Assembly (NCBI RefSeq): GCF_024362525.1
Contig: NZ_CP101459.1
Location: 1 to 64,000 of the forward strand
Direction: 5' to 3'
Length of the DNA stretch: 64,000 nt
Source: Natrononativus amylolyticus
GTDB taxonomy: Archaea > Halobacteriota > Halobacteria > Halobacteriales > Natrialbaceae
How positions within the stretch are numbered: position 1 is the first letter of the stretch; each line of letters begins with the position of its first letter. Position numbers and translations under genes: made by a program. A model generated the notes under the pieces. The model had not been told where the DNA came from. It did not search any database and saw only the letters and a list, made by a program, of their open reading frames with translations. Of this stretch, positions 7,764-15,284 are shown in pieces.

Positions 7764-9130
7764 TGGACTCACAAATCCGACATCCACCTATTCCTTCTGG
7801 ACATCCACTCATAGGACACGCTCTTGATTTTGCTCGTAGCCCATTTGACTTTATAGACCGTGCAACAAGTGAATGCGGCGATCTTTATCTTATGGAACTT
7901 CCGGGTACAGATGTTTATGTATTGGCTCATCCGGAATACTTCAAACAAGTCCTCGTAACTGAGGTCGATTCGTTCGGGAAAACTGCAGATTTTCAGCGAG
8001 TCTTCGGTAACGGATTGCTCTCTACGGAAGGTAGACAGTGGAGTTACCAACGAAAGATTCTCCAGCCGTTGTTCCATCGGCAACGGATCGGAGGGTATGG
8101 TAATCAGATGGTCGCCGCTACACAGCGACGACTCGACACATGGACTCCAGGCAAAATCCATGATATCGAGTCAGAGATGCACCACCTCACCTTGGAGATT
8201 CTCTTTTCGACACTTCTTGGACGTGAGCTGCCACCTGAAGAAGGCGACGACCTTCGTGCTGCATCAGATGGGCTCAATAAGTGGTTCGTTCCAACATCAT
8301 GGCTATTGCCAAGTTGGGTGCCAACACCGTCACGCCGAGAATTCACTAATTCACAGGGGGTCCTGCGAAAGGAAATTCGCCGGCTACTAGCAGATCATAG
8401 CGGAAGTTTAGAAGATCAGCAGAGTCCATTCTCAAGTGAACCTCAACAAGATACTCTCTTATCGAAACTCCATCAGGCAAGTGAGGAAAGTGATCAGGGT
8501 ACCCTCAGCAAAACAGAGATTGAAGATCAGCTGCTGACGATGATTTTTGCTGGGTATGAGACGACTGCATCAGCGCTCGGATTTGCCTGGTACTCGCTGG
8601 CAACGAATCCCGAAATCAAACACGCATTTCATGAAGAACTCGACACGGTGCTGGATGGTGACCTCCCTACTCAAGAAGATATTCCTGACTTAGAAATCAC
8701 AAACCAAATCGTCACTGAGACGATTCGGATGTATCCGCCAATTCACACCATACCCCGCGAAACGACGCGAGACGTCGAAATTGGTGAATATCGGATTCCA
8801 GCTGGCGAGGAGGTTCACTTATCGGTTATGGCAGTTCATCGTGATGAGCGGTATTATGATGATCCGCTATCGTTCCGACCCAGTCGATGGACAGCAGAAT
8901 TTGAGGACGATCTACCTAATCATGCGTTCATCCCGTTTGGTGGCGGTCGTCGAACATGTATTGGCCGAGAGTTTGCCCGTCTGGAAGCGGCACTAGTATT
9001 AGCGACGATCGGGCAGCAATGGACTCTCGAGTGGGCAGGTGAAGAGACGACGCTTACAGTTGAACCAGAAATCACGACACGGCCGAAAAACGGCTTACCG
9101 ATGCAGATTACACGTCGAGAGACGTCATAG
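7763..9130 (+). CDS. Cytochrome P450 monooxygenase
   Basis: A 455-residue soluble P450. It has the I-helix motif AGYETTAS at about 263, the K-helix E-x-x-R in ETIRMYPP at about 320, the PERF-equivalent FRPSRW, and the heme-binding loop FGGGRRTCIG, whose cysteine ligates heme, near residue 395. These are the full set of catalytic elements, so the enzyme should bind heme and oxygen. An N-terminal proline-rich PPIPSGHPLIGH precedes the fold, and no membrane anchor follows the chosen start. The substrate is unknown. A UbiA prenyltransferase gene lies convergent and adjacent, which may point to an isoprenoid or lipid substrate (inference). A separate electron-transfer partner is not encoded nearby. 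Confidence 0.95.
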   Translation: MDSQIRHPPIPSGHPLIGHALDFARSPFDFIDRATSECGDLYLMELPGTDVYVLAHPEYFKQVLVTEVDSFGKTADFQRVFGNGLLSTEGRQWSYQRKILQPLFHRQRIGGYGNQMVAATQRRLDTWTPGKIHDIESEMHHLTLEILFSTLLGRELPPEEGDDLRAASDGLNKWFVPTSWLLPSWVPTPSRREFTNSQGVLRKEIRRLLADHSGSLEDQQSPFSSEPQQDTLLSKLHQASEESDQGTLSKTEIEDQLLTMIFAGYETTASALGFAWYSLATNPEIKHAFHEELDTVLDGDLPTQEDIPDLEITNQIVTETIRMYPPIHTIPRETTRDVEIGEYRIPAGEEVHLSVMAVHRDERYYDDPLSFRPSRWTAEFEDDLPNHAFIPFGGGRRTCIGREFARLEAALVLATIGQQWTLEWAGEETTLTVEPEITTRPKNGLPMQITRRETS

Positions 9131-9211
9131 TTGAGCACTGTAGTGGCTTATCTCGTACGGAAGATCGCGTATCGGGCTTGATGACGGCCTCAATCATCAC
9201 TATCCCGCAGA

Positions 9212-10063
9212 TCACACAACGACCGTAATGCGACCTACGATAAACGCTATTGCAGTAAGATATGTTCCCTTCTTGAGTAGCGATTGCCCGGCCGTCGGGT
9301 CGGTAAAACTCCGATACCCTGCGTAAAACATCATCGAAACTGCGGGTGCCGCGAGAAGAAGATATGATTTTCCGAGTGCTCCAATAACGTACGGAAGAGG
9401 GCTAGTCAGTACTACAGCCGTGAGTAGCACCATTGCGATACTGAGCGCTCGTTGTTCTCCAATGGCGATCGGCAAGGTGTTCAATCCCTCTTCGCGATCG
9501 CCTGCGATGTCTTCGACGTCTTTGATGATCTCGCGGGCGAGCGTCGATAATGCTGCGATCAAGAAGAGGACTGTTACAGGGACCGTCAACTGATCAACTG
9601 CAACCGCCCCAAAAAGGAACGTACTACCACCAAGAAATGCAACCACAGCGTTTCCCACTCCTGGTAGTCCTTTGAAGAACTCCGTATATACTGCCAGTAG
9701 AAAGAGATTCACCAAAGCGATGGTCGTAGCCACTACTGGTAGTGTAAAGGCGAGACCGCCAGCCACAATGAACAACACGATGCTAAATATGAGTGCTATC
9801 CGTGGTGACACAGTTCCTCGAGGGATTGGCCGCTCGGGATCGTTGATTCGGTCGAGATCCCTATCGAAGTAGTCATTTAGGACCATGCCAGCGGCCGTTG
9901 CCAGGATTGTTATCGCGACTGCCAGCGTAACTGATTCTGAATAAGCAACGACCTCTGTTCCCTGAGCGACAAACGCACCTGTGAACGTCAGCACTCCGGC
10001 TACAATGGCGTTTCCTGGTCGTGTTAATTCCAGTAGTCCACTGATGCGCTCGGCGTTCGACAC
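9212..10063 (-). CDS. UbiA-family prenyltransferase, geranylgeranylglyceryl-phosphate geranylgeranyltransferase type
   Basis: A 283-residue membrane protein with about nine transmembrane segments. It carries the two aspartate-rich prenyl-diphosphate motifs NDYFDRDLDRINDPERP (about 63-80) and DVEDIAGDREEG (about 180-192). The N-terminus LLELTRPGNAIVAGVLTF matches archaeal digeranylgeranylglyceryl phosphate synthases, which attach the second geranylgeranyl chain in ether-lipid synthesis. Lying beside a P450 and between plasmid-type modules, it may be an accessory copy rather than the housekeeping gene; the window cannot show whether another copy exists. Other UbiA substrates, such as aromatic acceptors, are possible. 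Confidence 0.85.
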   Translation of the reverse strand: MSNAERISGLLELTRPGNAIVAGVLTFTGAFVAQGTEVVAYSESVTLAVAITILATAAGMVLNDYFDRDLDRINDPERPIPRGTVSPRIALIFSIVLFIVAGGLAFTLPVVATTIALVNLFLLAVYTEFFKGLPGVGNAVVAFLGGSTFLFGAVAVDQLTVPVTVLFLIAALSTLAREIIKDVEDIAGDREEGLNTLPIAIGEQRALSIAMVLLTAVVLTSPLPYVIGALGKSYLLLAAPAVSMMFYAGYRSFTDPTAGQSLLKKGTYLTAIAFIVGRITVVV

Positions 10064-10305
10064 GGGGCGTGCTTTTGCTGACGACGCGAAAAAGCCCCCG
10101 AAACGCTTTCTATGATGTATCGGAGTTGAGGTATAGGATTAGTATTCTGAGCACTGACTTACCCTCGATCTTTGAGTCCTGGATATACGGATATCGCTCG
10201 AGTGATACTGGCACCTCAGGTTAGCATACGGAATTGTACATAAAATTCGATTTCTCACAAGTGCTGAAAGAGGGCTGATCTACAAATAATCTGAAAAGAA
10301 CGAGA

Positions 10306-10995
10306 TTAGTGGACGGTAAGGTCGCTCTCGTCTGGGTGGGAGGTACTCACCCAATAGTGTTTTCGCAGGAGTAAATCTCCGTCTTCAATCTGATATGCTC
10401 GAGGTGATTGCGCTTTTTGTTCTTCCCACTCAATGGCCCACTGCTCAGAAGCCAGTGGGAAGTTCGATAGCTCATACCACATGGTTTTGGTACTCTCGTC
10501 CCATCCAAGAACCTCCCATTCTACAGGGTACACGGGAAGGTCTGGATCTCGAATCAGTGATGGAAATGCCGCCGGATCATCGCTGACTGAGTCTGATTCG
10601 CTAACTCGCCCAAGGTGCGTTAGCTGATCACGCAGTTCACTAGCAAGTTCCGCAGGAAGTGGGACCGAATTTCGCTTTTCATCGCCAATTATTACGTACT
10701 CGTCGCCGAGCCGTCCGAAAACGAGCTGTGGATCAGCTACCTCGAGTGTAATGTATGGCTCTAACGGTGGATGTGATGCGGTATCTGGAATTTTGAGTTG
10801 GGCCCATTTCCCAGCAGATTCGCCACCATCAATTCGCCAGCAAATTTGTGGATCACAAATGGAGTTTTGATAATGAATACCGAACTCAACTGAGTGCCCA
10901 TTGATCTCAATTTCGTATTCGTATGATAGATGATCGTCGATGTTGGTCCTCCTGTTCATGATGTTCTCTTCAGCTTCTATGGTAGCCGCCCGCAT
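10306..10995 (-). CDS. Hypothetical protein rich in tryptophan and acidic residues
   Basis: The 229-residue reading frame has good coding character and even domain-like structure (YEYEIEINGHSVEFGIHYQN, then VEWEVLGWDESTKTMWYEL), but no family was recognised. No signal peptide or membrane segment is present. The start is uncertain: ATG at 10995, or at 10959 (MNRRTNIDD), which gives 217 residues. Its G+C is lower than that of the modules to its right, as for the adjacent P450 and UbiA genes, suggesting that these three genes arrived together. Confidence 0.6.
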   Translation of the reverse strand: MRAATIEAEENIMNRRTNIDDHLSYEYEIEINGHSVEFGIHYQNSICDPQICWRIDGGESAGKWAQLKIPDTASHPPLEPYITLEVADPQLVFGRLGDEYVIIGDEKRNSVPLPAELASELRDQLTHLGRVSESDSVSDDPAAFPSLIRDPDLPVYPVEWEVLGWDESTKTMWYELSNFPLASEQWAIEWEEQKAQSPRAYQIEDGDLLLRKHYWVSTSHPDESDLTVH

Positions 10996-11051
10996 AGTGA
11001 TTTACTTCGGTTCACGACGCCCCACATTATCTGGAACGAGCCAGTGAGGAG

Positions 11052-11280
11052 TGATTACGGTGTTGTAATCACCGCCGACGCTGTGGCGTAATCACGCGAG
11101 ACACCTCGTTTCGACGCGTCTAGACGAGTAGAAAACGAGTATCGGAGACACCTCACAGTAGCCGACCGTTCATTCCACCGCAGACCAGCGACAATGTATC
11201 ACTGGTCCCCCTTTGGAGGGATCGTGTGGAGTCGCGCTGATTACGCGGTCTCTCGAGTCGTGGTTACGACACTGTAATCA
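11052..11280. repeat. Cluster of five GTAATCA/TGATTAC motifs
   Basis: The heptamer TGATTAC occurs at 11052-11058 and 11238-11244. Its complement GTAATCA occurs at 11065-11071, 11088-11094 and 11274-11280. The first pair forms a perfect hairpin with a six-base loop, and GCGTAATCA at 11086-11094 pairs with TGATTACGC at 11238-11246. The cluster lies at the 3' end of the module-2 operon, in an otherwise gene-free stretch. It may be protein-binding iterons, a terminator array or an attachment site. Confidence 0.55.
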
Positions 11281-12174
11281 CCTGCTGGATTCGTCGTCAG
11301 GTGTTCCGTCAAACCTGACCTCCGAGTCGCCTCGCAGAGACGGTGCAGTAGGTTCCGTCTCGAGGTCAGTCGGTTCAGCTGTCTCCTCAGGTACCATGAG
11401 TGCGTTCGCAGTCACTCGCCTGGTGTATGCGAGCCAGTCGTCACGGTCGGCGACGATCCGGTTCTGTTTTGGTTCGTCGTTGAACTCGAGGAGGTCAGCA
11501 CCGAATGTCCCAATCCACTTCATCGACTCGCGAATCGTGTTGTTGTTCGGGCTATCAACGTCGAGGTGCTTCGCGAGTTCAGGCGAGTAGATCTCGCGAT
11601 CGATGATCTTGCGGACGTCGTTCGACGTCAGTACCATCCGTCCCTCGTTCGTGTGGGCATACTGCTCGAAATGTGGAAAGAGTCGTGCGGCGAGTTCCTG
11701 ACGTGCGTACAACCGGTGTTGCTCGCGAGGGACGTGTTGTACCGTCAGGTATTTCTGGTGGATCGGGAGCAACTCCTCGAGATCTGTCCCGCCGGATTCG
11801 GCGATCAGTTCGCCCGGATCGATCTCGCCAACCTCGATATCGTGAACCCGATCCTCGATCGCCAGCAGATCGGCCTCGAGGGCCTCGATCTCCTGTGCCC
11901 GCATTTGCACGCCGTTTCCGATCGGAAGGCCATCGATCCAGATGTTCTCGATGAAGTGCTTCCCGCGGATTTCGACGGTGGGCTGCGATTGGACGTCGCG
12001 ATCGAGTGCAGCGAGTCGGCGTTCGAGTTGGCGGCGTCTGCGCTGTTCGGCTGTGAGTGTTGCCTCGAGGCGTTCGATGGTGGCTTCCTGGTGGTCAACT
12101 CGTTTCTGGAGTTGTTCGACGTGCGCTGTGCGGTCGGGTCCGTCGGACTGGTCAGCGTGGGAGTTCGAAAACAT
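11278..12174 (-). CDS. Plasmid/provirus-type coiled-coil and winged-helix protein, second copy
   Basis: A protein of about 298 residues. An N-terminal coiled coil at 15-65 (VEQLQKRVDHQEATIERLE, then RRRQLERRLAALDRDVQ) is followed by a middle helical region around EALEADLLAIEDRVHDIE. A C-terminal winged-helix-like domain around 180-260 contains VLTSNDVRKIIDREIY and NTIRESMKWIGTFGADLLEF. The same architecture occurs in the gene at 4139-4996. It is the last gene of a compact six-gene leftward operon. The ATG at 12174 (MFSNSHADQ) is preferred; 12198 would add eight residues. A replication, partition or virion role is unproven. Confidence 0.8.
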   Translation of the reverse strand: MFSNSHADQSDGPDRTAHVEQLQKRVDHQEATIERLEATLTAEQRRRRQLERRLAALDRDVQSQPTVEIRGKHFIENIWIDGLPIGNGVQMRAQEIEALEADLLAIEDRVHDIEVGEIDPGELIAESGGTDLEELLPIHQKYLTVQHVPREQHRLYARQELAARLFPHFEQYAHTNEGRMVLTSNDVRKIIDREIYSPELAKHLDVDSPNNNTIRESMKWIGTFGADLLEFNDEPKQNRIVADRDDWLAYTRRVTANALMVPEETAEPTDLETEPTAPSLRGDSEVRFDGTPDDESSR

Positions 12175-12261
12175 GGCTCTGGGGTAGGGAGTGGGCAATC
12201 GGCGACACTGGCACCGGTGTAACTACGACCTGTGGGTGTGTTCGAGAGGGTACCATGGGGG

Positions 12262-12474
12262 TTACCGCTTAGTCGTGTCCTCTCGAGTCTCGGTATCGGA
12301 GCTCGCCGTCTCGAGGCGCCGACAGGCAGTGGCGGTGGTGAGGAGCTCCCGGCGAGCGGTCGCCAGCGTGAGTGGCTCCGGCAGAGAGTCCTCGAGGCCC
12401 TCGAGGTCGGCGGCAATTTGCTCGAGGCGTTGAGCCACCTCTCGCGGTGGGCGGTCCGCTGGATTATCGGCCAT
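12262..12474 (-). CDS. Small acidic helical protein
   Basis: A 70-residue protein of amphipathic helices (REVAQRLEQIAADLEGLED, TLATARRELLTTATACRRLE) with a charged tail. The start overlaps the end of the preceding gene by 11 bases, so it is almost certainly translated as part of this operon. No family recognised; the short coiled-coil character suggests a protein-protein adaptor (inference). Confidence 0.7.
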   Translation of the reverse strand: MADNPADRPPREVAQRLEQIAADLEGLEDSLPEPLTLATARRELLTTATACRRLETASSDTETREDTTKR

Positions 12475-12835
12475 TGGCCACCTCTCTTGTTACTGAATCG
12501 GCAGTTTCACTCGCGATGGTGGTGTCTCGAGTCCTGTCGAGTGTGGCCACTGGACGGCACTCTGTGGGAGGACTCGAGGCGAGTATCTCTGGGTCGCTAA
12601 TGGCGAAATCAGTGTCCGTTCGGAGCCGACAACGCACCAGGAGTTCCGTACAGCCAAGGGTGGGGTGGCGGATCGCTGTGGGGCTGCAGGCCGTACAATA
12701 GGTACGGTGGATCGTCCACTCCTCGCCGGCCGGCCGAGAGGCGAAGACGGTCGCGGTGTCGCCTGCGGTGAACTGGTGAGTGCAATGCAGGCAACGAGTC
12801 CCGACAGGGTGGCCACACAGTGTTGTGAGGCTCAT
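12464..12835 (-). CDS. Small zinc-ribbon-like protein
   Basis: A 123-residue protein with cysteine pairs CLHC (about 15-18) and CTAC (about 48-51), plus a histidine at HRTYCTAC, a zinc-binding arrangement. The C-terminal half is polar and likely disordered. It overlaps both neighbours in the operon (four bases with the gene before, eleven with the gene after), which supports it as a real gene. Similar short zinc-finger proteins are frequent on haloarchaeal plasmids. The function is unknown; nucleic-acid or protein binding is likely. Confidence 0.75.
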   Translation of the reverse strand: MSLTTLCGHPVGTRCLHCTHQFTAGDTATVFASRPAGEEWTIHRTYCTACSPTAIRHPTLGCTELLVRCRLRTDTDFAISDPEILASSPPTECRPVATLDRTRDTTIASETADSVTREVANGR

Positions 12836-13158
12836 TGTGGTCCTCCCTGGAAGCGGGTCACGAGTTCGAGTCGCCCGCGTGGGATCGGCCCCATAGTGAG
12901 GTCGGCGAGATCGGCGGCACCCGAGTGGGGGTAAGCGACGAGCAGTACCTCGTCGGTCGGGTCGTACGCCGGATTGACGTCGGCGACGGTCGTCGTGGTC
13001 TCGCCGAGGCAGTACTCGGCTGCTGGGGTGGCGGTGTGTTGGGCGACCAGCAGTAGTTGGCTGGGCTCCTCACGATCGCGGACGTGATCACCGACGTTGA
13101 GGGAGGGTGGCTGGTAGTCGAGTTTGTCCGCGAGGGACTCGAAGTCGGGGTTACTCAT
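12832..13158 (-). CDS. Small conserved 'VGDHVRDRE' protein, copy 2
   Basis: A 108-residue protein whose body (VGDHVRDREEPSQLLLVAQ, TTTTVADVNPAYDPTDEVL, GPIPRGRLELVTRFQG) is plainly paralogous to residues 70-157 of the protein at 5088-5561. It overlaps both neighbouring genes by a few bases. The invariant VGDHVRDRE and TTTVADV blocks, kept between otherwise diverged copies, mark the functional core. It may be a small beta-sheet protein. No enzymatic motif was recognised. Confidence 0.8.
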   Translation of the reverse strand: MSNPDFESLADKLDYQPPSLNVGDHVRDREEPSQLLLVAQHTATPAAEYCLGETTTTVADVNPAYDPTDEVLLVAYPHSGAADLADLTMGPIPRGRLELVTRFQGGPQ

Positions 13159-13435
13159 CGGTGGGCCCTCCGTTGGTGCAGTCGGTGAGGGTCGCGTCTT
13201 CTACGTGTTCGAAGCCGACCTCTCGCCATTGGTCGGTGGTGGGGTTGTACTCGAGTTCGGTTCGGATCCACGCCTCGGTGCCCGCTTCGAAGACAAGTTT
13301 TCTAGGGTTGCCGTGGGTAGGGGTCCACTCGATCTCGAAGCCGTCGGTCAGCGTTCCGATCGTGTGGAACTCACAGTCCGTCGACTCGAGGTCGGTGGGA
13401 GCGAGCGGGGCGGTAAGATCGAATGAGGTGGTCAT
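13151..13435 (-). CDS. Small hypothetical protein of module-2 operon
   Basis: The 94-residue product starts MTTSFDLTAPLAPTD. It has beta-rich composition (FEIEWTPTHGNPRKLVFEAG) and an acidic C-terminus (EHVEDATLTDCTNGG). Its ATG shares bases with the preceding gene's TAA (TAATG-like junction), and its end overlaps the next gene by eight bases, so it is translationally coupled on both sides. No family recognised. Confidence 0.7.
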   Translation of the reverse strand: MTTSFDLTAPLAPTDLESTDCEFHTIGTLTDGFEIEWTPTHGNPRKLVFEAGTEAWIRTELEYNPTTDQWREVGFEHVEDATLTDCTNGGPTDE

Positions 13436-13803
13436 TAGACGCCACCTCGGATCACGTCGGCGACGATTTCTCCGATGGCTGGTGGGCGCTCCTCCCAGCC
13501 TCGTTTTGCGTCGACGTACGCGATCCACTCCTCGAGGTCGCGATCGTCGTACTGGGAGAGGTCTTCGACGTGGTGGGCTTCGCCGGTGACGCGAAACCAG
13601 TACAGTCCTGCGTTGTCGGGGAGAAATCGCTCTGCGCGGTCGTCGGTTACGTAAATCGTGTTGGTCTGTTCGTCGACGTGATGGTGGTGTCCTTTGCTGT
13701 CTTCGCCGAGGTAGCTGTAGTAGCTGCCCGAGCGCTCGAGGAGGACGTCGTTTGCTGGCGGTGCATCCGCAACTGTTTCGTGCGTGGTTGATGTAGGAGT
13801 CAT
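13435..13803 (-). CDS. First gene of module-2 operon, hypothetical protein
   Basis: A 122-residue acidic protein (NDVLLERSGSYYSYLGEDSK, then TIYVTDDRAERF and YDDRDLEEWIAYVDAKRG). It has a histidine run GHHHHVDE at about 38-45, unusual in so small a protein, which could be metal binding. It begins the leftward operon ending at 11278 and faces the rightward antitoxin/HNH operon across 187 bases. No family recognised. Confidence 0.7.
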   Translation of the reverse strand: MTPTSTTHETVADAPPANDVLLERSGSYYSYLGEDSKGHHHHVDEQTNTIYVTDDRAERFLPDNAGLYWFRVTGEAHHVEDLSQYDDRDLEEWIAYVDAKRGWEERPPAIGEIVADVIRGGV

Positions 13804-13990
13804 TGCTTCTGGACCACAGAAGCACGGAGGTCGGTGCCTGAAACACCGGCCTCAGGTTCTCTGAGACATCCCCGTGCCTAGTAGAGGGTTATAGGCCCAC
13901 CACTATAAAACTATTCAACCACTCATGCATAATCTTATAACCTCAGAGATAGCATAGCGTTATATGGGGAACGGTACCCAAGCAGTTGAC
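13804..13990. promoter_or_regulatory. Divergent promoter region between module-2 and HNH operons
   Basis: The AT-rich interval contains ACTATAAAAC at about 13903, CTTATAACC at about 13934, and TTATATGG at 13960-13967. The last lies 27-30 bases before the ATG at 13991 and so is the likely leaderless promoter of the antitoxin/HNH operon. The leftward promoter is less clear. Confidence 0.45.
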
Positions 13991-14116
13991 ATGGCCGATC
14001 GAACCAGTATTAGTGTCTCCGAGGAGCTTGCTGACGAACTGTATAGTCGGAAGCGTCGGGGTGAAACCTACGAAGACGTGATCTGGCGCTTGATCGAGGA
14101 AGAAGGGAATGAGTAG
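13991..14116 (+). CDS. VapB-like small antitoxin-type protein
   Basis: The 41-residue product reads ADRTSISVSEELADELYSRK and then TYEDVIWRLIEE. This is the pattern of the short beta-strand plus helix-turn-helix (ribbon-helix-helix-like) antitoxins of haloarchaeal VapB type (DUF7557-like by recall). Its stop codon overlaps the ATG of the downstream HNH gene by eight bases, so the next product is the coupled partner. A PIN toxin, the usual partner, is absent; an HNH protein takes its place. It lies 24 or more bases after a good TATA box, suggesting a leaderless mRNA. Confidence 0.75.
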   Translation: MADRTSISVSEELADELYSRKRRGETYEDVIWRLIEEEGNE

Positions 14117-14573
14117 TGAACACTACCGCGAGAAGTGCCTCAACGCGAAAGGTGAGGAATGTATTGAGTGTGACGCGACGAGCAAGATCGTTGTTCACCA
14201 CATCAACGGAGACCGAACGAACGACAGCCTCGACAACTTGGTTCCGATGTGCCGGAGTTGTCACACAAGCGTCCACGCAGCCGGCGACGGGTTCGAACGC
14301 TGGACCAAGGAACTGCCAGAGCTCGCTATTCGGAGAGAAGACATTGTGGATGTTACAGAGCACGGATACGAAATACTTCGCGTGTGCCAACGTGAGGATG
14401 ACCGAGTCAATCCCCTGCTCGTACGGCAGTTGACGGAACTACCAGCCACGACGGTTCAGTCGTCTATCGATCGACTCTGTCGGTGGGGCTACGTTCAACA
14501 GGTGACTCGGGGACTCTACGAGATCACCGAGAAAGGCAGAGAGACTGTGAGTGATACGGATGGACGCGAGTGA
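14109..14573 (+). CDS. HNH endonuclease with C-terminal winged helix, first copy
   Basis: A 154-residue protein. An N-terminal HNH core (about 14-60) has CIEC, the HHINGDRTND catalytic histidine segment, DNLVPMCRSCH, and a final histidine in SVHA, giving two zinc-binding cysteine pairs around the nuclease fold. Residues 85-145 form a winged helix (LLVRQLTELPATTVQSSIDR, GLYEITEKGRETV), an uncommon fusion for an HNH nuclease, suggesting sequence-specific DNA binding. It is coupled to the upstream antitoxin by an eight-base overlap and overlaps the next HNH gene. It could be a toxin, a restriction nuclease or a homing-type enzyme. Confidence 0.85.
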   Translation: MSSEHYREKCLNAKGEECIECDATSKIVVHHINGDRTNDSLDNLVPMCRSCHTSVHAAGDGFERWTKELPELAIRREDIVDVTEHGYEILRVCQREDDRVNPLLVRQLTELPATTVQSSIDRLCRWGYVQQVTRGLYEITEKGRETVSDTDGRE

Positions 14574-15225
14574 ATTCGACGATGCTTCCTCTCGTGGATA
14601 CGGCTGGAGAAAACGGGCGAATCAGATAAACGAGCGAGATGATGATGTCTGTCAACGTTGCGGTGACTGTAACGAGAACTACGATCACTTCCCGCTCGCG
14701 ATGTCGACCCATCATATCGTACCCGGAAAGTATCTCCCGAAGTCGGACGCGCGGGTTGATCTGAATCTCGTCACGCTCTGTAGAACATGTCATGGCTCAC
14801 TCGAGGGTGTTCACGTTGAACGACAACTGGCAGCGATCGGCCGAGATGATACGCTTCAGGTTTTGGAATTCCTGAAAGGCCGTCGCAGAAATATTCGACG
14901 TGTTTCGAAGGAACTCGATATACCGAAAGAGCGCGTGGAATCATTGATTCACCAACTCGAGTGCATGAATCTCGTATACAGTCCTGGCGGACAAACGTAT
15001 CGAGCGTACTGTCCGGCGGTGTCGGCCTCGCTAGTACAGCAGTACGAGGCGAAGTGGCAGCGTGAGCACCAAACGAGGCAGCAACTCGAGCAAACTCGAG
15101 ACACTCTTCGATACGAGTTTTCGAGAATTCTCGACGATCTCGAGTATGGCCTCGAAACTGGCCACTGGACTCGAGTTACATCGGCACTGCAACGAGGACG
15201 GGATGTGCTCGAAGAAGTGGAGTAA
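14560..15225 (+). CDS. HNH endonuclease with winged helix and coiled coil, second copy
   Basis: A 221-residue protein. An N-terminal HNH core has CQRCG (about 34-38), STHHIVPGK catalytic histidines, and NLVTLCRTCHG. A winged helix follows at about 100-145 (NIRRVSKELDIPKERVESLI), then a C-terminal coiled coil (QREHQTRQQLEQTRDTLRYE). It shares the HNH-winged-helix plan with the upstream gene but has lengthened loops and an added oligomerisation tail. The start overlaps the previous gene by 14 bases; GTG at 14551 is an alternative. Adjacent paired HNH nucleases may act as a heterodimer (inference). Confidence 0.85.
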   Translation: MDASEFDDASSRGYGWRKRANQINERDDDVCQRCGDCNENYDHFPLAMSTHHIVPGKYLPKSDARVDLNLVTLCRTCHGSLEGVHVERQLAAIGRDDTLQVLEFLKGRRRNIRRVSKELDIPKERVESLIHQLECMNLVYSPGGQTYRAYCPAVSASLVQQYEAKWQREHQTRQQLEQTRDTLRYEFSRILDDLEYGLETGHWTRVTSALQRGRDVLEEVE

Positions 15226-15284
15226 CCTCCCGCCAGACACACGGACTGGCTTTATTTGGCGTCGTTGGGCATGTCCTCGAGAGA

